Shown one piece after another: positions 53,005 to 63,405 of a DNA stretch of 64,000 nt. The position numbers were made by a program, and so were the translations under genes. The stretch comes from an uncultured bacterium (GTDB taxonomy: Bacteria > Bacillota > Clostridia > Lachnospirales > Lachnospiraceae): the NCBI GenBank assembly GCA_947381965.1, contig CANCXX010000019.1, positions 1 to 64,000 of the forward strand, read 5' to 3'. The notes beneath the pieces are model-generated. The model did no database searches and was not told the DNA's origin. It saw only the letters and a list, made by a program, of their open reading frames with translations. Every line of letters starts with the position of its first letter. Positions within the stretch are counted from its first letter, which is position 1.

Positions 53005-53805
53005 TTATTTATCTTTTTTATTTTCTTCTTTATATTTTTTAACATTTTCCTTGATTTCTTTCATATCATCTTTAAATTGGCTAATCCCTTCCTTGATTTC
53101 CTTCATCCCTTCCTGCACCCCTTCTTTCATCATATTTTTATATTCTTCTTGTTCTCTTTTGCTGTCTTCCTTAATTTCCTTCATCTCTTCTCTATACTCT
53201 TTCCTTAGATCTTTAAAGCTATTTATAGTCTCCTCCCGGCATTTTTTACTTTTTATTAATTCAGGGATTCTGAATAGCCAAATAAGAAAGATAACAAAAA
53301 GAAGAATTAATAATTTTTTCCCCCATGTATTCCACCATGTTTTTCTGTAAAAAGTATCATTATCTTCAAAAATGCTTCCTCTTGTATAAATTCTGTCCGG
53401 ATCCTTCAATATCAGTCTGTTTCCTTTCACATAAAAATACTCATCTAGTTTATCCCAGGAGCTTCCTTCAGGTATTCTATGACACTCACCGTTATCTTCA
53501 AAGCTTACCCAAAGTTCTTTCCTAAAGCCTTTGGCAGGCATGCTATACGACCCTTCATATGTTTTTTTCCCAACATGAAGATATGCAACTGTATATGTAT
53601 ATGCCAAAAACTCGACATCATATTTCTCACTATAATTGGTAACATCTACCGTTTTATCGGTTAATTCAATTCTGACGCTTGAATCATTTTTACTGATGTA
53701 TGTTTCATTCACTACGTCCTTATGATATTTTCCAAATACGTTATAACAAAAAACCAATATTGCCCCTACTGCAATTCCTGCTATTATTCTTTTGATTGTC
53801 TCCAT
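53005..53805 (-). CDS. two-TM protein with a long C-terminal coiled coil, unknown function
   Basis: A 266-residue protein. A first membrane segment (about 7-24) is followed by an extracytoplasmic beta-rich domain of about 135 residues with two conserved-looking tryptophans (LWVSFEDNG, YRKTWWNTW), a second membrane segment (KLLILLFVIFLIWLFRI, about 165-181), and a cytoplasmic helical tail in which MKEIKE recurs three times. The N-terminal part has the look of DUF3592-type domains, but I cannot assign it. It overlaps nothing and lies 24 nt upstream of the acetyltransferase start on the same strand. Confidence 0.72.
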   Translation of the reverse strand: METIKRIIAGIAVGAILVFCYNVFGKYHKDVVNETYISKNDSSVRIELTDKTVDVTNYSEKYDVEFLAYTYTVAYLHVGKKTYEGSYSMPAKGFRKELWVSFEDNGECHRIPEGSSWDKLDEYFYVKGNRLILKDPDRIYTRGSIFEDNDTFYRKTWWNTWGKKLLILLFVIFLIWLFRIPELIKSKKCREETINSFKDLRKEYREEMKEIKEDSKREQEEYKNMMKEGVQEGMKEIKEGISQFKDDMKEIKENVKKYKEENKKDK

Positions 53806-53920
53806 AATTTCATCTTTTCCTTTTGTTCCTGCGCCACCATCCTTTAAAAGAATAACACAATATTTCTGTAGCAGTCAATCTATGGAAATAAAGTCCCGAA
53901 GTAAACTTTTCATGCAAAAC

Positions 53921-56900
53921 TTATTTGTATAGCACGTAATCCTTTATATCTTTAAAAAAACCTGCCATTTCCAGCGCTTCTTTGGCCCAGTCAGGATACT
54001 CTTTCACCGGAATCCTTTTTAAAGAAGGAAAAATTTTACCTCTTTTGTATTCCTCTGCAAAAGCCTTAAGGCTCTCTTCCAGCCGCTCTGGTTCAAAAAC
54101 GCGCAATACCTTTCCCTGTTTTTCCATTACCGCAACGGGAACGCCGCCAAAACATGCCACAGCAGTTCCCGGAACATTCATAAAATTCCTTTCCTTTTTA
54201 TGGGGCAGTATTTTTCCCCAGCATTGCGCCGGGTCTGCCGCATTTATCCAAACCAGTTTCTTTTCCGGGCTGCCAAGCCTTCCCACCACTGATACATAGT
54301 CTTTGCCTCTGATAAACTGCGCGCCGGAAAGCCCCTCTATGAAATACCCTCTCCGGGCCTGTCCCGTATACTCCCATATACGAAGAATCGATAAGGCTTC
54401 CTGCCATGGAATCCCACAGGCAAACGCCGTTTCCCTGCAAAGAATCAAATACTGTTTAAAACAGTTTTCCAGCCTTTCTTCTATGGATAATTCCTTTACC
54501 GGCCTTACCACGTCCCACCTTCCTGCATGGAGCGCCTTAACCTTCATATTCACACGCTGTCTTGTGGTGGCTTTCTTTGTTTTTTCCTTATTGAGCCATT
54601 GACGGACAGGAAGAAAGCTGTCCGCATATACCAGTCCTTTTTCCAGTAGGGATAGCAGTGTATCGTAAGGGGATTCCCCCATAAGCAGTCCATTTAGTGA
54701 CTGCATAAAACTTGCTCCACGTTTTAAAAGGGCCTCATATATAATTTGCTCTTTTTCGGTAAGTTCTTCTGTCTGGATTTTCCAGTCAGTTTCCCAGTCA
54801 ATTCTATCCTGGTAATCAAACCGGACCCCGCCTTTTCCTTCCATATGCCAGAATAATTCCCCTTCTGCAAGAAAGGCATCCAGCATATTTTCCCGGTAAC
54901 GGTTCACCCGTCCGGGCAAAAACACTCCTTCCCAAAAAGAGGCAGGAAAAACCGTTCCGGCAAACTGCTTTAATATATTTTGCAGCGTTTCCTCCGGTGG
55001 AGCTCCCGATTCGACGCTAGAATAAAGCATCGCTGCATAATTTTCTCCGGGACAGGTGCTTATTTCTTCCCGGCGGTGTTTCATAGTTCTTATTCTTGCA
55101 CGGCGGTATAATTCTGCGTGATAATATCTGTCTTCCTGCTTTACTGCTTCCTTTCGGCTGCACAATTCATCCAGAATCTTCTCTGCTGTCAAAAGACTCC
55201 ATCCATAACGCTCCGCCGTCTGTAACGCGGTTGCCCCTCCTCTGTAGCGCAGCATACGCCTTACAACATGAAGCTGTTCTTTTCTGCCCTCATTTTCTCC
55301 CTGCTTCTGCTGTTCTTCACTTTCCATTAAAGCTGCCAAATACTCTTCCCTTTGTTCGGCCGCAATCCATAATCCCTGTTCCAGATAACTAACTCTTCCC
55401 TCTTTTGCAAGGATTTCAAGCCATTCTATTGGTACATCCAAATCTCCTGCCGCCAGGTCCCCTTCCATCATTAAAAGGGAATGCAGCTGATTCTCATTTT
55501 CAGGAAGCCGGTTTCTTTCCTGCACCTGCTTAAGCTCCTGACTGCCCGGTTGTATAATTTCTTTTTCCTGCTTTAACGCTTCTTCCACCGCTCCATAAAT
55601 TCCACGGGGCGTAGGGGAATAGTCATACATAACCGCTGCTTCCTGTCCCCACTGCAAAGGAAGAGACATGGGAGAGGGCACATCAGAATATACCTCTCTG
55701 ACCTTAATCACACCGGAGGCTATATCATATAAAAGTTTCCTGACACCTTCCGCGTCCCAAAGCTCCTGCATACATTCCCGTCTTGTTTCACGTATCAGAG
55801 GATGCTCTTTTTCCCTAACCACCTGCTCCAACATTTCAGCGCTTCTTAGCCTCTGCATCCAAAGAGGAAATCGTCCGTTTTTTCTGACTCCCATCATTAA
55901 CGCACGACCGCTGTTATAGCGGAACGCCATATTAAAAACGGAAGTGGCAGGCAACAGGATTTCCAGCTGTCTGATACAGGTATCCGGGTTTACCATATAA
56001 AGCGCTTTTTCAGGAAGAGGCCTGTTTCCATAAGAATACAGCAAAAATCCCTCTTCCTCATCCACACTTCCAATCTCTATATCAAGCTGCTCCCTTACTG
56101 CCTGGGCCACAAGAAGGGACAGGGGCCCATTGATCCTTTTTCCAAAAACGGAATGCACCATTAACTGGCTGTTTCCTGAAGAATCCTTAAAATATTCAGC
56201 AATAATCGTCTTATCATCCGGCAATCCTCCCACCGCCTTAATCTGCCGCTCCAGATAACCGGAAGATAATTTCACTGCTGCTTCATCAAGCCCAAGCCCT
56301 GCCAATGCCTCTGAAAGGGTTTTATCCTCATATGCTTTCTGCAGACTGTGAAAAATTTTCCCAAATTCTTCTCCTGTTCTTTTATCCCTTCCCTTTATCT
56401 CCCCTTTCCAAAAGGGAAGTCTGGCTCCCTCCGTAGCTGTCTGGGATACAACCACCGTATCCCGGCTGATATTCAAAATTCTCCACGCAAAGGAACCTAA
56501 TATAAAACGGTCCCCCTTCCGGGATTCATATACAAATTCTTCATCTACTTCCCCAAGCTTTACTCCGTCTTCCGTCTTTACAGAATACAAACCTTTATCA
56601 GGAATCGTACCGCCGGCGGAAATGGCCAGCATTCTGCCATATCCGTCCCCCTCCACTTTCTCATTTATCCTGTCATATAAAATACGCGGACGTGCCGGAA
56701 TATCCCTGCTATGCTCATAATCCCCTGCCAGCATACCAAGAACCTGTTTTACATCCTCTCTCGTCACATTGCGGAAGGGCCAGGCCCTTGGCAGAACTTC
56801 CATAACTTCATCTATTTGGTAACTTCGGAAGGCTGCCATGGATACCAGATGCTGGGCAAGCACATCCAGACACTCCACAGGCGGGTTTGAATGTTCTATC

Positions 56901-58060
56901 TGCCCTTTTCTCACAAGCTCCGCCATTATGCCGCAGGATACACACTCTGCCGCCGTTCTTGGGAAAAGATACATAACGCTGGTCCTTCCCGGATTATGCC
57001 CGGCACGTCCCAGCCTTTGCATTGTGCCTGAAATTGTCCGGGGACAGCCAACCTGTAGCACCTGGTCAATCTCCCCCACATCAATGCCCAATTCCATAGA
57101 GGACGTGGCGCAAAGAAGCCTAAGGCTCCCTTCCCGCAAGGCCTGTTCTGTTTCATCTCTTTGCTCTCTGGAAAGACTTCCATGATGGACCCTGGCAAAG
57201 CCTTCTCCTCCCAGGACATTTACATAATATGCAAGCTTTTCAGCATATCTCCTTCCTTCCACAAAAGCAATTACGCTGCGCCCTCTCTGACAGTACCGGA
57301 ATACAAGGGCGCCAAGCTCCTCCCATACAGGATCCTTTCTTCTTCCTTTGGTATTGTCAGCATAGGGACTAAGTATTTCAAGCCGCACCTGTTTTTGTAT
57401 TACAGGTGCGGCAATTTTTACTTCTTCCGGGGCCAGATACCCGGCCGCTGTCTTTAACGGTTCAATGGTTGCGGATAGCCCAATTCTCTGTAATGGTTTT
57501 TTGCACAAAAAATCAAGCCGTGCCAGAGAAAGCATTAAATGCGCTCCCCTTTTTGTATCAATCAGAACATGAAGTTCATCTAATATTACAGCTTTTGCCG
57601 TTGCAAGAATGTTTTGTCCTGTTTTACTGGTAAGCATCAGATACAAGGATTCCGGTGTAATAATCAGAATATGGGGGGGATTCTTTATCATCCTCTGCCG
57701 CTCTCTTGCAGGCGTATCCCCTGTCCGGATTCCTGTTATAATTTCTTCTTCTGCCCCAATTCCCAATAGAGGACGTTTTAAATTTTCACGGATATCTGCT
57801 GCCAAGGACTTTAAAGGTGATACATAAATCAGCTGTAATTCCCTTTTTAATTTTCCCTCCCGTGCCTGTCGTTTCATCCGGTCAAGAAAAATAAGGAAAG
57901 CAGACAATGTTTTTCCGGTACCCGTAGGCGCTGATACAAGCACATGATGTCCTCCGGCTATCAGCGGCCAGGCTTCCTTTTGTACCGGAGTCGGCTCTCC
58001 TAATGTACCTTGAAACCAATCTTCCGTCTCCTTATCAAAAAGCTTTAATACATTCTCCAT
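53921..58060 (-). CDS. Lhr-like ATP-dependent DNA helicase
   Basis: A 1379-residue SF2 helicase of the Lhr family. The RecA core has Q motif GEPTPVQKEAWPLI, Walker A APTGTGKT (44-51), DELH in KAVILDELHVL, QRIGLSATIEP, CATSSMELGIDVGEID and QRLGRAGHNPG. A winged-helix and Lhr-type C-terminal extension follow (about residues 440-1379), including a large domain of the Lhr/Smr-associated kind. Lhr proteins are 3'-5' DNA helicases linked to DNA damage repair. GGGGAG precedes ATG 58060. It does not appear to belong to the defence-like locus 40 kb away. Confidence 0.92.
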   Translation of the reverse strand: MENVLKLFDKETEDWFQGTLGEPTPVQKEAWPLIAGGHHVLVSAPTGTGKTLSAFLIFLDRMKRQAREGKLKRELQLIYVSPLKSLAADIRENLKRPLLGIGAEEEIITGIRTGDTPARERQRMIKNPPHILIITPESLYLMLTSKTGQNILATAKAVILDELHVLIDTKRGAHLMLSLARLDFLCKKPLQRIGLSATIEPLKTAAGYLAPEEVKIAAPVIQKQVRLEILSPYADNTKGRRKDPVWEELGALVFRYCQRGRSVIAFVEGRRYAEKLAYYVNVLGGEGFARVHHGSLSREQRDETEQALREGSLRLLCATSSMELGIDVGEIDQVLQVGCPRTISGTMQRLGRAGHNPGRTSVMYLFPRTAAECVSCGIMAELVRKGQIEHSNPPVECLDVLAQHLVSMAAFRSYQIDEVMEVLPRAWPFRNVTREDVKQVLGMLAGDYEHSRDIPARPRILYDRINEKVEGDGYGRMLAISAGGTIPDKGLYSVKTEDGVKLGEVDEEFVYESRKGDRFILGSFAWRILNISRDTVVVSQTATEGARLPFWKGEIKGRDKRTGEEFGKIFHSLQKAYEDKTLSEALAGLGLDEAAVKLSSGYLERQIKAVGGLPDDKTIIAEYFKDSSGNSQLMVHSVFGKRINGPLSLLVAQAVREQLDIEIGSVDEEEGFLLYSYGNRPLPEKALYMVNPDTCIRQLEILLPATSVFNMAFRYNSGRALMMGVRKNGRFPLWMQRLRSAEMLEQVVREKEHPLIRETRRECMQELWDAEGVRKLLYDIASGVIKVREVYSDVPSPMSLPLQWGQEAAVMYDYSPTPRGIYGAVEEALKQEKEIIQPGSQELKQVQERNRLPENENQLHSLLMMEGDLAAGDLDVPIEWLEILAKEGRVSYLEQGLWIAAEQREEYLAALMESEEQQKQGENEGRKEQLHVVRRMLRYRGGATALQTAERYGWSLLTAEKILDELCSRKEAVKQEDRYYHAELYRRARIRTMKHRREEISTCPGENYAAMLYSSVESGAPPEETLQNILKQFAGTVFPASFWEGVFLPGRVNRYRENMLDAFLAEGELFWHMEGKGGVRFDYQDRIDWETDWKIQTEELTEKEQIIYEALLKRGASFMQSLNGLLMGESPYDTLLSLLEKGLVYADSFLPVRQWLNKEKTKKATTRQRVNMKVKALHAGRWDVVRPVKELSIEERLENCFKQYLILCRETAFACGIPWQEALSILRIWEYTGQARRGYFIEGLSGAQFIRGKDYVSVVGRLGSPEKKLVWINAADPAQCWGKILPHKKERNFMNVPGTAVACFGGVPVAVMEKQGKVLRVFEPERLEESLKAFAEEYKRGKIFPSLKRIPVKEYPDWAKEALEMAGFFKDIKDYVLYK

Positions 58061-58165
58061 GTTCCTTATCTCCCCTTAAATCACCGCATTTTTATCCTCC
58101 ATATTCCAAGCGCCAGAACCGAAAGTTTGTCTGTTATGACTGGACGAAATGCTGTAATCATGCTG

Positions 58166-59044
58166 CTACGCGTGTGACATCTGGGGAAAAAACAGCTTCT
58201 CTTTTTTGATGCTTTCCAATTCCTTTCCCCTGTAAAACATGCGGTAATCCTCTCCTCCATCATAAACATAAGCTTCAAACATACCTGCATCCCCTGCGCA
58301 GGGGGTAAAGCCAAGCTTCAGACAACAGTATTCCATATTAATGCGGCCGATTATTTCTTCCAGCGAAAGATGCTCTTTACATATAACACTCTGCAGCATC
58401 AGGGTGTCGTCCCACATCTCTATAACAGCAAAACAATCAATGTCATCTGCATAGTACAGATCTGACAAATCCCATGTATAAAACATCTGCAGCCCATATT
58501 TATTTATCTGTTCCAAAGACGAATTTACGGCGCTGTTTCGTACTGCATCAATATAATTCAGTTTTATCTGCGCATCCTTTTTGTCCACCGGTCGAAAAAG
58601 AGCCCCGTTTCTCAATTTAGGGATATAATCTGTTTTTAGAACATACTGGTGCTGCCACCCCTCTTCAAAACCCAATTTCCGGTAAAAGTCCAGAGCGCTG
58701 ATGTCTCCAAATAAATATATCCCGTCACATCTGCTTTCAAATTCTTTTATTATCTGCTCAACCAATTTTCTGGCAAGCCCCTTATTTCTATATGCTTCAT
58801 CTGTCATCACCGTTCCAATCTGTATATAATTCCTCCGAATGCCGTTTTGCATAAAACACATCCTGTTAGCTGAAGCGTTTGACAATATTTTCCCGTCTTC
58901 CATAAATGAATATGGGATATAGTCACCTTCAAAACATCCGTTGACCACCCAGTCCTCAAAATTAAATCCAAATGTTTTTTGGGTCAAAGTATTTAATGCG
59001 TGTCGTAAAAAAACATCCTCCATATAATTGCAAATTAATTTCAT
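58166..59044 (-). CDS. GNAT family acetyltransferase
   Basis: A 292-residue protein with an N-terminal GNAT domain (IQIGTVMTDEAYRNKGLARK, then ALDFYRKLGFEEGWQH) and a C-terminal domain of about 120 residues with a GNAT-like pseudo-repeat (EYCCLKLGFTPCAGDAGMFE). The length suggests a tandem-GNAT protein. The substrate is unknown. GAGGAAAGG precedes ATG 59044. The 105-nt gap 58061-58165 holds nothing recognisable. Confidence 0.85.
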   Translation of the reverse strand: MKLICNYMEDVFLRHALNTLTQKTFGFNFEDWVVNGCFEGDYIPYSFMEDGKILSNASANRMCFMQNGIRRNYIQIGTVMTDEAYRNKGLARKLVEQIIKEFESRCDGIYLFGDISALDFYRKLGFEEGWQHQYVLKTDYIPKLRNGALFRPVDKKDAQIKLNYIDAVRNSAVNSSLEQINKYGLQMFYTWDLSDLYYADDIDCFAVIEMWDDTLMLQSVICKEHLSLEEIIGRINMEYCCLKLGFTPCAGDAGMFEAYVYDGGEDYRMFYRGKELESIKKEKLFFPQMSHA

Positions 59045-59064
59045 TTAACCTTTCCTCTGCTTCT

Positions 59065-61416
59065 TTAATCCCGGTTAATTGTATCCACTACCGTCATTCT
59101 CCTAATCTGTTTTGCCGGACCCAATACAGACAGACCTATGGAACATAACATAATGGCAATAATTATAAGCAACTCCCACCCTGGAACGCGCCATCCGTCC
59201 CCCCACCTGGAAGTCACAAGATACTGGAACAAAAGTCTGTTAAGAGGCAATCCAACACCACAACCAATGATAAGTCCAAAAACCGTATATGTCATTGTCT
59301 CACCAAATACCATCCGTATTAATTGTTGGATACTCATCCCAATCGCACGCATTGCACCATATTCTCTCATCCGCGCCGACACACTCATAGCAATGTTGTT
59401 AATCATATTAAAAAATCCAATCAAAGCTATCACAGCCAGAAATCCATACAAAAAAACTGACATGGAATAACTTGCCCCTTTTACCTCCTGGTTTTTAATC
59501 CGTTTATCAGAAAATGAAATATCTGTCTCACATGCCTGTTCCATCCTTCTGCGTATATCCTGTACCTGCAAGTCCGTTACATCTCCGCATAGCTGTACAT
59601 CAAGCACTGAATAATTTTCTTCTCCTGTCAGTCCCTTAAACAATTCCTCTGAACATATTATCATATCCGTTGTACCGCCCAAATTATTGTATGGAACATT
59701 TTTCACAACTCCGGTTACAGAAACCTTCTGTTTTTTTCCATTTACTAATAATGTGATATCGCTTCCGGCAGCCAGCGTATTCCCTTCCCTGTACACAGAA
59801 AGCGCACCTTTCCCGTCTATTGCATCCTGAAGACTTCCCTCTATCATAGAACCCTTTTCCCATTGAAACTGTTGTTCGTCATAGGAAATTACAATTATCT
59901 TCCTTCCCTCTGACGACTGTTCAAGCTCTGCATAGCTCCGGCCAAATACACGTTTTACTCCCGGATATTCTTTTAATTCATCTGTAAGCTCTGAAGGGAT
60001 CTGATTTAAATTGTCTTTTCTATATATATAAATATCAGGAGCAGACGGGCGAAGAGGTGTAACCGCATGGTGCATAAAATCAATTGCTGTGCTAAATGCA
60101 AGAAACAGAATGATACTAAACGCAAAGGAACCTGTAATCAGGAAAAGATTTTTCTTACTGCCCAAAGCCCGGTGGACTCCCAGTGCGGTATCGATCTTAA
60201 AAAATCGGGTATTTGCTGTTTTTTTCACTGCCTGCACCGTTCCTGCGTTTCCGGAAACTGCTGTCAGCGGCGATACCCTGGATGCCCGTTTTGCAGGGGA
60301 TCCTGCTGACAAAAAAACTGTAATAAATCCTACAAATGCCCCAGCTGCTATCCCCGGAAAACTGATTCCAAATACCGGAAGCCCTTCAAAAAGTCCAGGG
60401 CTCAAATACCGCAACATTCCACATAGTAACCATACCACAATAATACCCGCCAGTAAACCAAATGGTATCGCAGCCTTACACCAACAAAGCGCTTCCCTTT
60501 GCACAAACCGGATAACCTGCTTTCTGGTTGCTCCAAGACAGCGCATCATTCCAAAAAATTCTGTCCGTCGTGCAATATTGCTATTCATGCTTGCCGTAAT
60601 CATAAAAATTCCCGCTATCATTACTAATACAGCCAGAACTGCTGCCACAAGGTAAAACTTTTTCATATAAGAATCCCTGCTCTGAAACATCAGCATGAGA
60701 ACCTTTGCATTCTGCCGTACCTGATCCGGCAAAAGGCCAAGCTGTCCGCTTATCTCGCCAATTGCCTTCTGGATATTACAAAATTGCCGAAACTCTACAT
60801 AATAAAGCATTTCCTGGGATGCCCCGGTTTCTTTAGAATACAGCTCCAAAAATCCATCCACGTTGAGAAAAACGCAGAAAGCATCCAGTTCAGCTGTAAG
60901 CGCCGTATTCTTTGCAATTCCTGTAATGCGATACCGCATCGTATCCCCTTGAGGAAGGGTCATGTCAATGCTGTCCCCAATCTGCACTCCCAGCCGGGCT
61001 TTTATATTCTCATTGACCACAATCTCTTTTGCAGTTTCCGGAAACGTCCCTTCCATAATTTTCGCATCAGGGACCATCTCCTGAAATTCTTTATCAAATC
61101 CTCCGACTCCGGTTTCAATCCCTTTCATCTGGTATCCGTCTTTTAAATAATAATTCAACGTCCCATACCGTGCAATATTTTTCACCTCCGGCCGGGCGCT
61201 TAAAAGAGCCCCCTTCTCTTCATCTATTATAAATGCCGCCTGCCAGCTTCCATCTGTTTTCTTTGCCTGCATCAGCTGGGAACGCATCTCCATATCCGCC
61301 ATTCCAAAGATTACCGTCACAAGAAATACTGCAAGCACGATGCAAAGTCTGGTCATCCGATTCTGTTTCCTGTGCTGTTTTGCTGAAATTTTGATTAGTT
61401 CGAGATAATGTTTCAT
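59065..61416 (-). CDS. ABC transporter permease, FtsX/MacB type
   Basis: A 783-residue permease. An N-terminal membrane helix is followed by a MacB-like extracytoplasmic domain, a FtsX unit of three helices (about 250-375), a further helix and extracytoplasmic domain, and a second FtsX unit (about 660-775, with MREYGAMRAIGMSIQQLIRM). Such permeases act with MacB/LolD-type ATPases in antimicrobial peptide resistance or lipoprotein and cell-envelope processes. It starts 1 nt after the ATPase stop, so translation is coupled. Confidence 0.92.
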   Translation of the reverse strand: MKHYLELIKISAKQHRKQNRMTRLCIVLAVFLVTVIFGMADMEMRSQLMQAKKTDGSWQAAFIIDEEKGALLSARPEVKNIARYGTLNYYLKDGYQMKGIETGVGGFDKEFQEMVPDAKIMEGTFPETAKEIVVNENIKARLGVQIGDSIDMTLPQGDTMRYRITGIAKNTALTAELDAFCVFLNVDGFLELYSKETGASQEMLYYVEFRQFCNIQKAIGEISGQLGLLPDQVRQNAKVLMLMFQSRDSYMKKFYLVAAVLAVLVMIAGIFMITASMNSNIARRTEFFGMMRCLGATRKQVIRFVQREALCWCKAAIPFGLLAGIIVVWLLCGMLRYLSPGLFEGLPVFGISFPGIAAGAFVGFITVFLSAGSPAKRASRVSPLTAVSGNAGTVQAVKKTANTRFFKIDTALGVHRALGSKKNLFLITGSFAFSIILFLAFSTAIDFMHHAVTPLRPSAPDIYIYRKDNLNQIPSELTDELKEYPGVKRVFGRSYAELEQSSEGRKIIVISYDEQQFQWEKGSMIEGSLQDAIDGKGALSVYREGNTLAAGSDITLLVNGKKQKVSVTGVVKNVPYNNLGGTTDMIICSEELFKGLTGEENYSVLDVQLCGDVTDLQVQDIRRRMEQACETDISFSDKRIKNQEVKGASYSMSVFLYGFLAVIALIGFFNMINNIAMSVSARMREYGAMRAIGMSIQQLIRMVFGETMTYTVFGLIIGCGVGLPLNRLLFQYLVTSRWGDGWRVPGWELLIIIAIMLCSIGLSVLGPAKQIRRMTVVDTINRD

Positions 61417-61417
61417 T

Positions 61418-62095
61418 CTACTGCACCCCCAGTTCCTTCAGATTTCCATCTGTAACCCTGAACACCCGGTCTGCCGATGCGGTAAGATTCATATTATGTG
61501 TAATCATCAAAACGGTCTGCTGGTAGTGCCGGGACGCCCTGCACAAAAGATCCATAACATCCTGACTGCTCTTTGAGTCAAGATTTCCTGTTGGTTCGTC
61601 AGCAAGTACAAGGGCCGGGTGGGTAATAAGCGCCCGGCCAATCGCCACCCTCTGCTGTTGTCCGCCGGATAATTGTCCTGGCAAATGCTTCCGCCTGCCG
61701 GTAAGTCCAAGTACCTCCAGCATCTCATCTACCTGTTTCTGATCCGGCTTTTTATAATCCAGAAGAAGCGGGAAAATCATATTCTGCTCTACATCAAGCT
61801 CCGGAATTAGGTGAAAGGACTGAAAGATAAATCCAATATTCTGCCTACGGAAAATTGTTCTTTCATTTTCTCCCATCGCATACAGGTCCCTTCCATTTAT
61901 AAATACTTTTCCTTCATTTGCATCATCAAGCCCGCCAATACAATTTAGAAGCGTACTTTTTCCGGAACCGGATGCCCCTACAACAACGCCAAATTCTCCC
62001 CTTTGCATGGAAAAGGACACCCCTTTTAATGCTTCCACCAGGGCTTCTCCTAATCCATAAACCTTTACCAGATTTTCCACCTTTAATATTTCCAT
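61418..62095 (-). CDS. ABC transporter ATP-binding protein, MacB/LolD type
   Basis: A 225-residue ATPase: Walker A GASGSGKST at 40-48, Q-loop IFQSFHLIPELDVEQN, signature LSGGQQQRVAIG, Walker B LVLADEPTGNLDSKSSQDVM and the H-loop MITHNMNL. The QSFHLIPxLxVxxN segment is typical of MacB/LolD partners of FtsX permeases. It lies upstream of its permease and 74 nt downstream of the histidine kinase gene. Confidence 0.95.
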   Translation of the reverse strand: MEILKVENLVKVYGLGEALVEALKGVSFSMQRGEFGVVVGASGSGKSTLLNCIGGLDDANEGKVFINGRDLYAMGENERTIFRRQNIGFIFQSFHLIPELDVEQNMIFPLLLDYKKPDQKQVDEMLEVLGLTGRRKHLPGQLSGGQQQRVAIGRALITHPALVLADEPTGNLDSKSSQDVMDLLCRASRHYQQTVLMITHNMNLTASADRVFRVTDGNLKELGVQ

Positions 62096-62169
62096 TTCTT
62101 ATGCCTGCCTTTCTTTTTTATTACAAAGAAATCATAGCACCTGTATCTTACATTCCGGTGAATGAAAGC

Positions 62170-63399
62170 TTACAAATCCGTAAGGAAAGTCATCCGAAAT
62201 ATACTTCCTTCCCCAGGACTGCTTTCTACGGACAGATTTCCTCCCTGACCTTCAACAATTATTTTTGCCAGAGAAAGTCCCAGCCCTGCCCCCTGTCTGT
62301 CACCAGATGTTCTGCTTCGGTAAAATTGTTTGAAAATGTGATGGATATCTTCCTCCGCAATTCCACACCCGTTATCCTCCACTGTGAGACGGAAAACTGC
62401 CGGCGTCCCTTCCCAGGATACCTGAATAACACCCCCTTCTTTTGTATGGTCCAAAGCGTTCTTCACAAGATTTCCCACTGCCTCCGTTGTCCACTCCTGA
62501 TCACAGAACATTTTTTCATCCCTCTGTCCTGTCAACAGAATTTTTTTGTCTTCACTCTCTGCACGCTCCAGCAGATCCTCCACCGCCTGTTCTACAACTT
62601 CTAATACCGGACATTTCCGTTTTTCAAAAATAATATTCCCTGTATTAAGCCGCGCCATTTTAAGTAAAGACTGGACAAGCTGATTCATCCGGCCTAAAGA
62701 CTGCACCGATTTCCGGGAAAAGCTTCTCACTGTCTCTTCATTTCCCGGTTCTTCCATAATAATTTCCATATACATGCTAAGCGCTGCCAAAGGCGTTTTT
62801 AGCTGGTGGGAGATATTGGATATCATATCTCTTAAAAATATTTTTGCTTTATACTCCATCTCGCTTTTGGCCTGCAGAGAATATGCAAGCTGTTCAATGC
62901 CTCCAAACAGCTGATAAACTGCGCCTGTCTCTCCTTGTGGCAAATGAACCTCAAATTGATTTTCAGCATATTTTGTGATCACCTTTCCTGCATTTTCATA
63001 AAACTTCTCTCTGTTTTGAAGAAAAATGGCTGCTCCGGTCAGTATAACTGCTGCAAATATTACCCCTGCTGACAACAATAGTAAAAAAAATGGAACCGAC
63101 ATCTGTTCCATAAGCAATAATAAATAACTCTGTGTATGTTCTGTATGCCCAATTATTTTAAGCAGCTCTCCCCCTTCTTCCGTCACCTCCGTATGGCTTA
63201 GGGCAGATGCCACTAATGCAGGCGCAATATCCTGTTCCAGCAAATAAGAAGCTGCTGCAAGCTCACGTTTTACCATCATCCTCCGAATATCCCATGCCTG
63301 AAAAATACTGCAGACTCCCAACATACAGATTTGTATCGCAAGTGTCCCTGCAAGAAACAAATAAAACCTCCGTGTCTGTTTTTCATATAGAAACTTCAA
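62170..63399 (-). CDS. sensor histidine kinase of the FtsX transporter locus
   Basis: A 409-residue kinase with membrane segments near residues 12-32 and 108-130, a short extracytoplasmic loop of about 75 residues, HisKA motif NISHQLKTPLAALSMY, N box KNALDHTKEGG, G1 DNGCGIAEED and G2 GAGLGLSLAKIIV. The small sensor loop and the genomic pairing with an ABC transporter recall BceS/VanS-type systems. It starts at TTG 63399; GAAGGAG lies in the end of the response regulator gene. Confidence 0.92.
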   Translation of the reverse strand: MKFLYEKQTRRFYLFLAGTLAIQICMLGVCSIFQAWDIRRMMVKRELAAASYLLEQDIAPALVASALSHTEVTEEGGELLKIIGHTEHTQSYLLLLMEQMSVPFFLLLLSAGVIFAAVILTGAAIFLQNREKFYENAGKVITKYAENQFEVHLPQGETGAVYQLFGGIEQLAYSLQAKSEMEYKAKIFLRDMISNISHQLKTPLAALSMYMEIIMEEPGNEETVRSFSRKSVQSLGRMNQLVQSLLKMARLNTGNIIFEKRKCPVLEVVEQAVEDLLERAESEDKKILLTGQRDEKMFCDQEWTTEAVGNLVKNALDHTKEGGVIQVSWEGTPAVFRLTVEDNGCGIAEEDIHHIFKQFYRSRTSGDRQGAGLGLSLAKIIVEGQGGNLSVESSPGEGSIFRMTFLTDL

Positions 63400-63405
63400 T
63401 CCAAC

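Noticed and set aside
53921-58060. The large Lhr-like helicase as part of the defence-like locus
   Set aside because: It is 34 kb away, flanked by ordinary genes, and belongs to a widespread repair helicase family.
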